A program made the translations under genes and the position numbers. The notes under the pieces are model-generated. The model was not told the DNA's origin and ran no database searches. It saw only the letters and a list, made by a program, of their open reading frames with translations. Shown in pieces: positions 1 through 6,349 of a DNA stretch of 64,000 nucleotides. Each line of letters starts with the position of its first letter. Position 1 is the stretch's first letter. This DNA comes from Arthrobacter sp. MYb214 (lineage in GTDB: Bacteria; Actinomycetota; Actinomycetes; Actinomycetales; Micrococcaceae), in the NCBI RefSeq assembly GCF_002979865.1, contig NZ_PCPZ01000005.1, positions 206,382 through 270,381 of the forward strand. Reading direction: 5' to 3'.

Positions 1-996
1 GTGCAGCTGTCCAAGGACGGAGTACCGTTCATCTTCCACGACGGTACGCCCTCCCGCACCACGAACGTGGCAGAGGTCTTCCCTGACCGCGTCAATGACC
101 CCATCACGTCATTTACCTGGGAAGAACTGCAGCAGCTCGATGCCGGTTCCTACTTCTCAGACGAGTTCGAGGGAACGAAAATTCCCCATTTCGATGAGGT
201 TCCAGGTGCACTGACCGGTGGCACGGGAGTATTCATCGAAATCAAGGATCCAGCCAAGTCCCCTGGCGTGGAGAAGCTGGTAGCCGACGCGCTGGCTGAG
301 GATCCTGAATGGAAGGCACTGGCAGAGGCCAACAAGATCGAGGTCCTTAGCTTCGACGCAGCATCCAACCAGATCTTTGCCCAACTGGCACCTGAAGTAC
401 CACTGCAGCAGCTGACCGGAACCGTGCCTTCTGCCGCGGAACTGGCAACCTACGCGACCTACGCGGATTCTTTCGGCACTAGCTACCGCACCCTTGACGC
501 CGCCGGTGCGCAGCGCGTGAAGGACGCAGGCTTGGGCCTGGGCGTCTACACCGTCAACGCCGTCGAAGCAGCCGATGCTGCACTGGCCCTGGGTGTTGAG
601 CGAATCACCGGCGACTTCCCAGCACAGGTGAACCGCCACATCGCTGGCCAGAAAGATTTCCCTGCCAACAATGGCGTGGTGATTGCCAACGCGATCAATG
701 ACGTGCCGGGAGATGACATCGCCCCGGAAAATGGCGAGCACGTTATCCTGGAGAACACCGGAAAGCGCACCATCGATGTCAGCGGCTACATCATTCGCGA
801 TGCCGCTAACAACATCCTTGAAATTGGAGAAGGATACGAGCTGGAGACAGGAGATCAGCTGCGCGTGTACTCGGGTCCGGGTACCAACAGCGAAGAAGCC
901 TACTACGTGGACGGACCGGGAATCCTGAACAACGGTGGCGACTCGCTGGCGCTGTGGGATGCCAAGGGCAAGCTCACCGATACCTTCGCGAACTAG
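1..996 (+). CDS. Glycerophosphodiester phosphodiesterase with C-terminal lamin-tail domain (5'-truncated by window edge)
   Basis: Hydrolyses glycerophosphodiesters to glycerol-3-phosphate and an alcohol, probably outside the membrane. The first visible residues (VQLSKDGVPFIFHDG..RTTN) are the core GDPD motif with its His-Asp pair, so the GTG at base 1 is almost certainly internal and the N-terminus lies outside the window. The TIM-barrel end motif is seen near residue 181 (GVYTVN) and 199 (GVERITGDFPAQ). From about residue 225 to the end is an all-beta module (EHVILENTGKRTIDVSGYII...) of the lamin-tail (LTD) type, often found on secreted enzymes. The upstream neighbour is not visible. Family assignment is confident, the exact substrate is not. 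Confidence 0.85.
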   Translation: MQLSKDGVPFIFHDGTPSRTTNVAEVFPDRVNDPITSFTWEELQQLDAGSYFSDEFEGTKIPHFDEVPGALTGGTGVFIEIKDPAKSPGVEKLVADALAEDPEWKALAEANKIEVLSFDAASNQIFAQLAPEVPLQQLTGTVPSAAELATYATYADSFGTSYRTLDAAGAQRVKDAGLGLGVYTVNAVEAADAALALGVERITGDFPAQVNRHIAGQKDFPANNGVVIANAINDVPGDDIAPENGEHVILENTGKRTIDVSGYIIRDAANNILEIGEGYELETGDQLRVYSGPGTNSEEAYYVDGPGILNNGGDSLALWDAKGKLTDTFAN

Positions 997-1026
997 CTCT
1001 AGGTAGAGCGAACCCCCGGGAACCAT

Positions 1027-1088
1027 TGTGGACTGCTCCCCAGAATTTGGATAGGGAAACCAGTACTACTTCCGGGGAGCAGTCTACA
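1027..1088. mobile_element. Relic of paired IS3-type terminal inverted repeats (MITE-like)
   Basis: TGTGGACTGCTCCCC at 1027-1041 and GGGGAGCAGTCTACA at 1074-1088 form 15-bp inverted arms with one mismatch, only 32 bp apart. The left arm continues CAGAATTTGGATA, which resembles the ends of IS3-family (IS150-like) elements, typically TGGACTGCxCCCCA..TTGGA. There is no transposase between them, so this would be an internal deletion product or a MITE. No clear target-site duplication flanks it. An alternative reading is a transcription terminator with a long loop after the GDPD gene. Confidence 0.4.
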
Positions 1089-1214
1089 AAAATGGGGCGG
1101 TTTTCCGTATTAAGGCAGGCAACCCGCCAGCACTTGGGCGACGCTGACGGGTTTCACCAGCGTGAGGCCGCTCTTGGGGAAACGAACTCAATGCCTGACT
1201 GGTGACTTTTCGTA

Positions 1215-1230
1215 ATTGGCCTAGGCCAAT
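1215..1230. repeat. Perfect 16-bp palindrome
   Basis: ATTGGCCTAGGCCAAT reads identically on both strands. It could be an operator for a dimeric regulator but no gene with a clear start follows it. Confidence 0.3.
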
Positions 1231-1432
1231 AGCTACTGTAGTTGCAGGAGAGTGAAAGGTGAAGTGGGCGGGGATAAAATAAAAACTTTTCCCAATTCCA
1301 AAAATTCTCTAGGCGTTATGGGCTTGACGAAGTATTCTGTGCATAGGTTTCACGCCGGACTAACGTTTTTTGGGGAATCGGAAGTCTTTGGGGAGATGGA
1401 TGGGGATCCATCGCCCAGCGCAAAACTCGCAA

Positions 1433-1468
1433 CCAGCCCTCGTTGATGATCGAATCAGCGAGGGCTGG
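1433..1468. terminator. Terminator-like hairpin
   Basis: CCAGCCCTCGTTGA and TCAGCGAGGGCTGG pair with one mismatch across an 8-nt loop, followed by ATTAGTTT. No gene directly upstream is identified. Confidence 0.35.
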
Positions 1469-2070
1469 ATTAGTTTAAGTGACAACACGCGGGTGGATTC
1501 TCACGAGCAACAAGGCCGCACTCCCCAGTACGGGTCGGGATTTGAATCTGTTGTGGATTCCCAATGAATCAGACCAGCCTCTTTGCCTACACCTCGCTCG
1601 ACGCTAGGGTGATTGATAGGCGGCCTGACCCAATGCACCGGGAAGGGTCCGCTGTGATCGGTTGCACCGTTTGTTTGCCTTCTTGCTTACCGTTTGTTGG
1701 CAGCAACTGTAGCTGGGAACCCCTATCGGTGGTTCCGGTGTTGTAGTAGGCTCCGGGACCACCGCCAGCTTGGAACGCGGACACTAGCTGTTTGGATTCA
1801 GCTAGTATGAGAACGACGGTCATGGATGCCGTCAGTTTGGTGATCCGTAAGTGCAAGCGAAACTGCGACTGCGATCTTTCGCCTTGTCTTCGTCATTGTT
1901 GTATGTACGTTGTTGGAGAGTTCCATCCGGTTCCCGCCAAACGACTCGATAACTGTAACCGTGCTTTAGCTCTCGTCGTTGTACCGTCGCCACTTCTACC
2001 TTTAACCCGGTTGTTCTATCTTTAATGCAACAGATCCGGAGTTTAAGGCAACAAGCCGATTTGAGATAAG

Positions 2071-2100
2071 AAAAACCCCGGAATCACAAGGATTCCGGGG
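2071..2100 (-). terminator. Rho-independent terminator downstream of the tRNA-Ser 3' fragment
   Basis: CCCCGGAATC and GATTCCGGGG pair across a 5-nt loop. On the minus strand the stem is followed by a run of T. It sits 10 bp beyond the duplicated tRNA-Ser 3' end, so it is probably the original chromosomal terminator of tRNA-Ser(CGA) before the element inserted. Confidence 0.7.
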
Positions 2101-2110
2101 CTATTCAACG

Positions 2111-2134
2111 CGGTGACGGTGGGATTTGAACCCA
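2111..2134 (-). repeat. Distal attachment site: 24-bp copy of the tRNA-Ser(CGA) 3' end
   Basis: Bases 2111-2134 are identical to 4820-4843, the discriminator, acceptor and T-stem 3' part of tRNA-Ser(CGA). The match stops abruptly at 2134, so this is not a complete tRNA. A tRNA 3'-end repeat with an integrase relic just inside it is the expected att configuration of a tyrosine-recombinase element. Confidence 0.8.
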
Positions 2135-2238
2135 TTATCCTATCCGCGCCATTACTGCTAGCTCCCGAATATCCCTTGTGTTTACTGGCATCTGGGCTCA
2201 TTGGCTCACAGGTGCGCACCACGTCCCACAGGTATTCC

Positions 2239-2265
2239 TGCACCAAAATGCACCACAGTGCACCA
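2239..2265. repeat. Three TGCACCA repeats at 10-bp spacing (candidate integrase arm sites)
   Basis: TGCACCA occurs at 2239, 2249 and 2259, exactly one helical turn apart, directly after the integrase stop codon. The same heptamer in the same orientation occurs twice at the opposite end of the element (4750 and 4761). Short directly repeated arm-type sites next to att cores are typical for lambda-type integrases. Confidence 0.55.
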
Positions 2266-2268
2266 CCG

Positions 2269-2550
2269 TTAGAGCTGTTCGGCGCGCTGCTTGCTGAGGG
2301 CTTCGACCACGTTGTCGAGGTCGTCGGGGAACAGTGCCGCGTAGGTGTCCAACGTGACCTTGGCCGACTTGTGGCCGAGCATGCGCTGTACCACCTTGAC
2401 GTTGGCCCCGGCGCTGATTGCCAGCGATGCCGCCGTGTGCCGCAGGTCGTGGGGCGTGACCCTGCGGAACGACTTGTCGGACGCCTGGGCTCGCTTCACG
2501 GCTCCGGTGAACCATCCGGTCTTGGCGTTGCCCGGGTTCGCCCCTCCTAC
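2269..2550 (-). pseudogene. Tyrosine recombinase/integrase, C-terminal fragment
   Basis: The minus-strand frame encodes the end of a phage-type integrase. It shows HDLRHT (His-x-x-Arg), then the LGH motif about 27 residues on, then the TYAAL tyrosine with a normal C-terminal tail (FPDDLDNVVEAL). The frame is open upstream as far as about 2550 (GNAKTGWFTGAVKRA, still integrase-like) and then hits a stop at a CTACTTAAGTAG palindrome. The N-terminal arm/core-binding domains and first catalytic Arg are missing. It cannot be an active recombinase by itself. The stop codon abuts the TGCACCA repeats, and the att repeat lies 135 bp further. Confidence 0.8.
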
Positions 2551-2738
2551 TTAAGTAGTATTTACGCCGTTCTTATTTAATGGTGATTATTAAACGTGCT
2601 CGTATCTGAGGCAATTCGATCCAGACCGAGGACTTTTGTTGCGGAGGCTCGATTTCGGTCGACCCCCGCTTGGCACGGCAGATGATGCGCCGATCTTTAC
2701 GAAGATGTAGATTTCGATTCATTCAAAAGGTGATAGTC
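2547..2738 (+). promoter_or_regulatory. Presumed promoter/leader of the six-cysteine peptide operon
   Basis: This AT-rich stretch between the integrase break point and the first cargo gene begins with the palindrome CTACTTAAGTAG (2547-2558) and includes TTTAAT..ATTAAA around 2576-2594. A ribosome-binding sequence AAAAGGTGAT lies at 2725-2734. Exact -35/-10 boxes cannot be assigned. Confidence 0.35.
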
Positions 2739-3488
2739 GTGAAGCTCAAACTTCACTCGATTGCGGTCAGGTCAAATGAAGACCACTGCATTCCAATCCC
2801 AACATCAAGACAACAATCCAGCTCCGGGGTCACGTACCTCGCGATCGCTTTCGTGGCAATCGCTTCCCTGGTCCTGAGCCTGAGTACGGCTTTGACTCAG
2901 CCAGCGGCGGCCGCTTCGTCTCCGGCTGTGACCAGCATCGCCAGCTTCGGCGAGAACGCAGAGATTCTGTCGAAGTCGGAGGCCCTCCAGTTGGCCAAGA
3001 ATGCCGATCTTCCAACAGAGTCGCTCTCAGGTCTGAAAGTTGACCGTTCCGGCGTCCAAGCATGGTCGATGTCAGACGGGACATCGTATGTGAGCTACCC
3101 GCTCGTCGGCGACGGCGTCCAGCTCGCCACAGTCGGTGCACTCCTGGACAACTCAGGCAACGTTGCGCAGCGCACAGAGATGGCTTTCGTTGGCGACGAT
3201 GCATCTGGTCATGCCCGCATGTGGGTTGACGGAAATCTGACCATGGACAATCAATTGACCACTGCTGACGCGGCAAACAACGTCACCACATATGCCGGTT
3301 TCTGGGACAAGCTCAACAACTGCCTTGCCAACGCGGGCATCCCTGGCTGGGTTATTACCGCCATCACTATCGCCTGCGCGGCGGTCTGCGTAGGAACCGT
3401 TGGGCTCGGCTGCGTGGGCTGCATCGCGGCAGCTGCGGGCGTCTGGGGCGGCCAGGTCGGCTATTGCATCGACCAGGCCCAGAAATAG
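2739..3488 (+). CDS. Secreted six-cysteine peptide precursor, halocin-C8-like architecture (paralogue 1)
   Basis: A 249-residue protein from GTG 2739, chosen because AAAAGGTGAT lies just upstream; the frame is open further up but has no better start. Residues 31-49 are a hydrophobic segment after a long polar N-region, followed by QPAAAASS, a plausible signal peptidase site near 59. The middle (about 65-190) is a globular domain of unknown function ending in a WVDGNL motif. From Cys195 to the end is a glycine/alanine/valine-rich hydrophobic module of 55 residues with cysteines spaced x17, x3, x7, x2, x14. Halocin C8 precursors also join an N-terminal immunity domain to a C-terminal Cys-rich hydrophobic peptide; that resemblance is my inference. 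The next gene, 12 bp away, has the same Cys spacing. Confidence 0.75.
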   Translation: MKLKLHSIAVRSNEDHCIPIPTSRQQSSSGVTYLAIAFVAIASLVLSLSTALTQPAAAASSPAVTSIASFGENAEILSKSEALQLAKNADLPTESLSGLKVDRSGVQAWSMSDGTSYVSYPLVGDGVQLATVGALLDNSGNVAQRTEMAFVGDDASGHARMWVDGNLTMDNQLTTADAANNVTTYAGFWDKLNNCLANAGIPGWVITAITIACAAVCVGTVGLGCVGCIAAAAGVWGGQVGYCIDQAQK

Positions 3489-3500
3489 GAAGTGGTCAAC

Positions 3501-4193
3501 ATGAAAAAGATTTCGAAAGCAATCATCGCGATGGTTGCAGGCTGGGGGATGCTCTTCGCGGTTGCTAGTCCGGTCAACGCTTCCGAAAGCTCGTTCTCAA
3601 CCAACCGGCCGCTTTCGGATTCAACTGTTGAGCGAGCGATCGCAATAGCTGAGCCGAGTTTCGACGCTCAGCTGCGAAACGGCGCAGAAGTCGATATCAA
3701 GCAGGCGAACGTCGCCCGGATCAATGGCTCCAGTTCGTTGATGGTGGCAGTGGCTACGTCTGGCGACGGCCACGACGAGGGTTCGTTCGCCGTTGCCGTC
3801 GTCGACGCCGCGGGAGACGTTGTCCAGAGCTTTGCGCAGGTTCAAGCTACGTACACCAGCGACAGCACTGCCGATGTGAAGCAGTGGGTCGATGGGAGTC
3901 TCCTTAAGCAGTGGACTGTTGAAGCCACTCCCGAAGCTGAAGCTCAGGCTGCGAAGGCTTTGAGCGCCATGTCTCCTGCAGACTCGTCGGTGGGCGTTGC
4001 GGCCGCTGGTAACGAGGGTGTGATCAAGTGCCTCAACGCGCTGGGCATCTCCACCATGGCGGCGCTCGTGATCATCTCCACCTGTGCGGCATTCTGTGCT
4101 GTTACCGTTGGAACAGGCTGCATCATCTGCGTGGCTGGGTTCACCGCTGTCGCTGGCGCATCCGTAGGACAGTGCCTGAGCGGTGCCAGCTAG
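3501..4193 (+). CDS. Secreted six-cysteine peptide precursor, halocin-C8-like architecture (paralogue 2)
   Basis: A 230-residue protein starting at ATG 3501 with AGGAAG at 3487-3492; a GTG three codons earlier overlaps that ribosome-binding site. The N-terminus MKKISKAIIAMVAG..SPVNASES is a classic Sec signal peptide with cleavage after about residue 28. The middle domain shares a WVDGSL motif with its neighbour but is otherwise diverged. The last 54 residues start at Cys177 and repeat exactly the cysteine spacing of the upstream gene (x17, x3, x7, x2, x14), in a hydrophobic Gly/Ala/Val context. Identical spacing with different intervening residues argues for paralogues held by selection, with disulfides. 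Possibly a two-component bacteriocin with the upstream product. No protease, thiol oxidase or transporter gene sits nearby. Confidence 0.75.
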   Translation: MKKISKAIIAMVAGWGMLFAVASPVNASESSFSTNRPLSDSTVERAIAIAEPSFDAQLRNGAEVDIKQANVARINGSSSLMVAVATSGDGHDEGSFAVAVVDAAGDVVQSFAQVQATYTSDSTADVKQWVDGSLLKQWTVEATPEAEAQAAKALSAMSPADSSVGVAAAGNEGVIKCLNALGISTMAALVIISTCAAFCAVTVGTGCIICVAGFTAVAGASVGQCLSGAS

Positions 4194-4214
4194 GCACGAG
4201 AAAGGAAACGGCAA

Positions 4215-4430
4215 ATGACAAAGCAACCTAGCAATTCGTCTGCCGCCAGGAAGAGTACCGTGGTGGTGCTTCTGTTCCTTGCGGTAGCCGCGATCAACCT
4301 GCCACGGGTCCCTCAGCTTACCGGCTACGCCGTGGTTGGATGGGCTGTTGGCGGAGTACTGCTGCTAGCAGCGCTGATCCTGGCGTTCACCAACTACCGC
4401 CACCACTCAAAGACCAGCACTTCACGATAG
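4215..4430 (+). CDS. Small two-helix membrane protein, possible immunity factor
   Basis: A 71-residue protein from ATG 4215 with GAAAGGAAA upstream, 21 bp after the second six-cysteine gene and in the same transcription unit. It has a short polar N-terminus, hydrophobic segments at about 14-29 and 37-58, and a basic, His/Ser/Thr-rich C-terminal tail. Small membrane proteins at the end of bacteriocin operons are commonly immunity proteins; here that is an inference from position and size only. I recognise no family. Confidence 0.6.
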   Translation: MTKQPSNSSAARKSTVVVLLFLAVAAINLPRVPQLTGYAVVGWAVGGVLLLAALILAFTNYRHHSKTSTSR

Positions 4431-4505
4431 TAGGTAACGCCGGCTCGTTCGTCGAATGAGCCGAGACGAGCAATGTCCAGATCCGCTGAGCCTAACCCGA
4501 AGAGA

Positions 4506-4543
4506 TCCCCTTGCCGCATACAGCAGCAGGGGGACCTTTCTCT
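4506..4543 (+). terminator. Terminator of the six-cysteine peptide operon
   Basis: TCCCCTTGC (4506-4514) pairs with GCAGGGGGA (4526-4534) and is followed by CCTTTCTCT. An imperfect hairpin at 4441-4463 (CGGCTC..GAGCCG) precedes it. Together they close the cargo operon. Confidence 0.55.
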
Positions 4544-4640
4544 GTGCCCGGCTTCCTGAAGGCAAGCGCGCGCAGCAGGTGCGGCAGCCGGCGGGAGGCT
4601 AGAGATCTTTTTCGTCCTGCTTGCGCGATGCCCAGTATGG

Positions 4641-4724
4641 TCAATCTTCGTTGTGGTTCACCCAGTCGCAGGCGTGCGGGCCTGCATGGTGGTGGTAGCC
4701 GTGTTCACAACGAAGGATGGGCAT
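4641..4724 (-). CDS. 27-residue Cys/His-rich mini-ORF
   Basis: The minus-strand ATG at 4724 is preceded by GGAGGG (4735-4740) at a slightly long 10-nt distance and encodes MPILRCEHGYHHHAGPHACD followed by WVNHNED. Cys6, His8, His11-13, His18 and Cys20 could bind a metal. It sits between the cargo terminator and the TGCACCA repeats at the attachment end, a place where small excisionase-type or accessory genes are often found. It is too short to name and may be chance. Confidence 0.3.
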   Translation of the reverse strand: MPILRCEHGYHHHAGPHACDWVNHNED

Positions 4725-4749
4725 GTCGTAACTACCCTCCGGTGAAATA

Positions 4750-4767
4750 TGCACCATAAGTGCACCA
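4750..4767. repeat. Two TGCACCA repeats at 11-bp spacing (candidate integrase arm sites, tRNA side)
   Basis: TGCACCA at 4750 and 4761, same orientation as the three copies at 2239-2265, located 52 bp inside the tRNA-side att core. Their presence at both ends supports arm-type binding sites for the lost integrase. Confidence 0.5.
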
Positions 4768-4786
4768 TGTCAGATCTTTAAAAGAA

Positions 4787-4813
4787 GAAAACCCCTGGCT
4801 GACCAGGGGTTTT
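4787..4813 (-). terminator. Terminator of tRNA-Ser(CGA)
   Basis: ACCCCTGG and CCAGGGGT pair across a 4-nt loop, with A/T runs on both sides. It follows the tRNA 3' end on the minus strand and would have been brought in by the element, since another tRNA-type terminator follows the distal att copy. Confidence 0.7.
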
Positions 4814-4819
4814 CATTGG

Positions 4820-4907
4820 CGGTGACGGTGGGATTTGAACCCACGGTACGGGGTTACCGTACACAACATTTCGAGTGTTGCACCTTCGGCCGCTCGGACA
4901 CGTCACC
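4820..4907 (-). tRNA. tRNA-Ser(CGA)
   Basis: An 88-nt class II tRNA with acceptor stem GGTGACG/CGTCACC, a long variable arm (GTACGG..CCGTAC) and anticodon loop CTCGAAA on a CAACA/TGTTG stem, giving anticodon CGA. CCA is not encoded. The 3' 24 bp are duplicated at 2111-2134, so it is the integration target of the adjacent element and has been kept intact by it. Confidence 0.95.
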
Positions 4908-5001
4908 AGACCTGATAACTCTATAACGAACATCAGGCGAAAACAAAAACGAGAGCGCTGTTTTTGGCCTGAAGTGTTCCGAAACACATCAACGTCGGTT
5001 T

Positions 5002-5478
5002 CTAGCCGCGCTTGCTCCGGAAGAATTCACGCAACAGGTCACCGCATTCTTCTTCCTTGACCCGCGAGTACACCTCGACCCAATGGTTCAATCGCGGTTC
5101 ACGGACGATATCGAAGACCGAGCCGCACGCGCCGGCCTTCTCGTCCCAGGCCCCGAAGACCAATTTGGGAATGCGCGAAAGGACTATTGCCCCGGCGCAC
5201 ATGGCGCAGGGCTCAAGGGTCACCACCAGGGTGCAGTCGGATAAGCGCCAGCCATCATCTTGTCCCTTGGCTTCCAAGGCCTTGACCGCATTGCGAATGG
5301 CGACCACCTCGGCATGCGCCGTGGGGTCCTTGATGGCCTCGCGCTCGTTGCGTCCGGTGGCCAGGACTTCGCCTTCGGGGGAGAGGATGACGGCGCCGAT
5401 GGGTACGTCATCAGTGGCCAGCGCTTCGCGCGCTTCAGCCAAGGCGAGGTCCATCCAAGCATCAAATTCGTGCACCAT
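5002..5478 (-). CDS. tadA: tRNA-specific adenosine deaminase
   Basis: Deaminates the wobble adenosine of tRNA-Arg(ACG) to inosine; the substrate tRNA genes are also in this window (25821 and 26634). The 158-residue protein has the zinc and catalytic motifs HAEV (His55, Glu57) and PCAMC (Cys91, Cys94) at normal spacing for the cytidine-deaminase fold. ATG 5478 is the start. It is divergent from upp across 169 bp. Confidence 0.93.
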   Translation of the reverse strand: MVHEFDAWMDLALAEAREALATDDVPIGAVILSPEGEVLATGRNEREAIKDPTAHAEVVAIRNAVKALEAKGQDDGWRLSDCTLVVTLEPCAMCAGAIVLSRIPKLVFGAWDEKAGACGSVFDIVREPRLNHWVEVYSRVKEEECGDLLREFFRSKRG

Positions 5479-5647
5479 AGTGCTTTCACTTTACGTGTTT
5501 TGGGACGGTAGCCGGGCGCTCGGAGTGTGGTGCACTGCGCACTGCACTGAAGTTTGCTGTTTCCTTGGGCACACCAAAGTGCTTTAACGGCGGGAAATCG
5601 GGGATATCTCTCGATTTGCCTGAGTCGGTGCTGATAGATTTCTACTT

Positions 5648-6295
5648 ATGCGCGTACAGGTAGTCGACCACCCACTGGTGGCACACAAGGTTTCGGTTCT
5701 TCGTGATAAGAACACCCCATCCTCGATTTTCCGCCAGCTGACCGACGAACTGGTCACCCTGCTGGCTTATGAGGCAACCCGCGAGGTGAAAACCGAAAAC
5801 GTTGAGGTGCAGACCCCGGTCGCCACCACCACCGGTACCTCCATTGCCAAGCCGACCCCGCTGGTTGTCCCCATCCTGCGCGCCGGCCTGGGCATGCTCG
5901 AAGGCATGACCCGCCTGGTTCCGACCGCTGAGGTCGGCTTCCTGGGCATGGCCCGCAACGAGGCAACCCTGGACATCATCACCTACGCTGACCGCGTGCC
6001 AAATGACTTGGCCGGCCGCCAAGTGTTCGTGCTGGATCCGATGCTGGCCACCGGCGGCACCCTGGCCGAGGCCATCAAGTTCATCTTCGAACGCGGCGCA
6101 GAATCCGTTACCTGCATTTGCCTGATCGCTGCCCCTGAGGGCATCGAGCGTCTGAAGGAAATCCACGGTGGCGATCATCGCGTGCACATCGTGCTGGCAG
6201 CGATGGACGAAAAGCTGGACGAGAAGTCCTACATCATCCCAGGCCTGGGCGATGCCGGCGACCGCCTGTATGGCGTGACCCCGCCCATTGCCTAG
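5648..6295 (+). CDS. upp: Uracil phosphoribosyltransferase
   Basis: Converts uracil and PRPP to UMP in pyrimidine salvage. At 215 residues it has full family length. The PRPP-binding loop [11 protein letters not shown] is at about residues 127-137 and the uracil-binding C-terminal segment ([11 protein letters not shown]) is present. It is a single-gene unit ending at a strong bidirectional terminator. Cytoplasmic. Confidence 0.95.
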   Translation: MRVQVVDHPLVAHKVSVLRDKNTPSSIFRQLTDELVTLLAYEATREVKTENVEVQTPVATTTGTSIAKPTPLVVPILRAGLGMLEGMTRLVPTAEVGFLGMARNEATLDIITYADRVPNDLAGRQVFVLDPMLATGGTLAEAIKFIFERGAESVTCICLIAAPEGIERLKEIHGGDHRVHIVLAAMDEKLDEKSYIIPGLGDAGDRLYGVTPPIA

Positions 6296-6312
6296 TTCCA
6301 GCTAAGCGATGT

Positions 6313-6349
6313 GCCCGAAGGCTGCGGTGACTACACCGCAGCCTTCGGC
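6313..6349. terminator. Bidirectional terminator between upp and the histidine kinase gene
   Basis: CCGAAGGCTGCGGTG and CACCGCAGCCTTCGG form a perfect 15-bp stem with loop ACTA. The stop codon of the convergent kinase gene lies in the loop and stem, so the terminator is shared. Confidence 0.85.

Larger units (their letters stand above)
997..2070. other. About 1.1 kb without a convincing gene
   Basis: No reading frame here has coding character or a recognisable domain. It holds a pair of IS3-like inverted ends (1027-1088), a perfect 16-bp palindrome (1215-1230), a terminator-like hairpin (1433-1468), a short inverted repeat (1783-1806), and one doubtful minus-strand frame at 1587-1856. The low coding content next to the integrative element suggests a decayed accessory region. 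Confidence 0.55.

Noticed and set aside
2670..2738. Upstream extension of the first six-cysteine precursor from an ATG at 2670
   Set aside because: It adds a stretch of basic residues before a good ribosome-binding site and GTG at 2739; the later start gives a sensible precursor.
4511..4759. Plus-strand frame of 82 codons between the cargo terminator and the tRNA
   Set aside because: It begins inside the terminator hairpin, has no ribosome-binding site, and Arg/Ser-rich composition suggests a chance frame.
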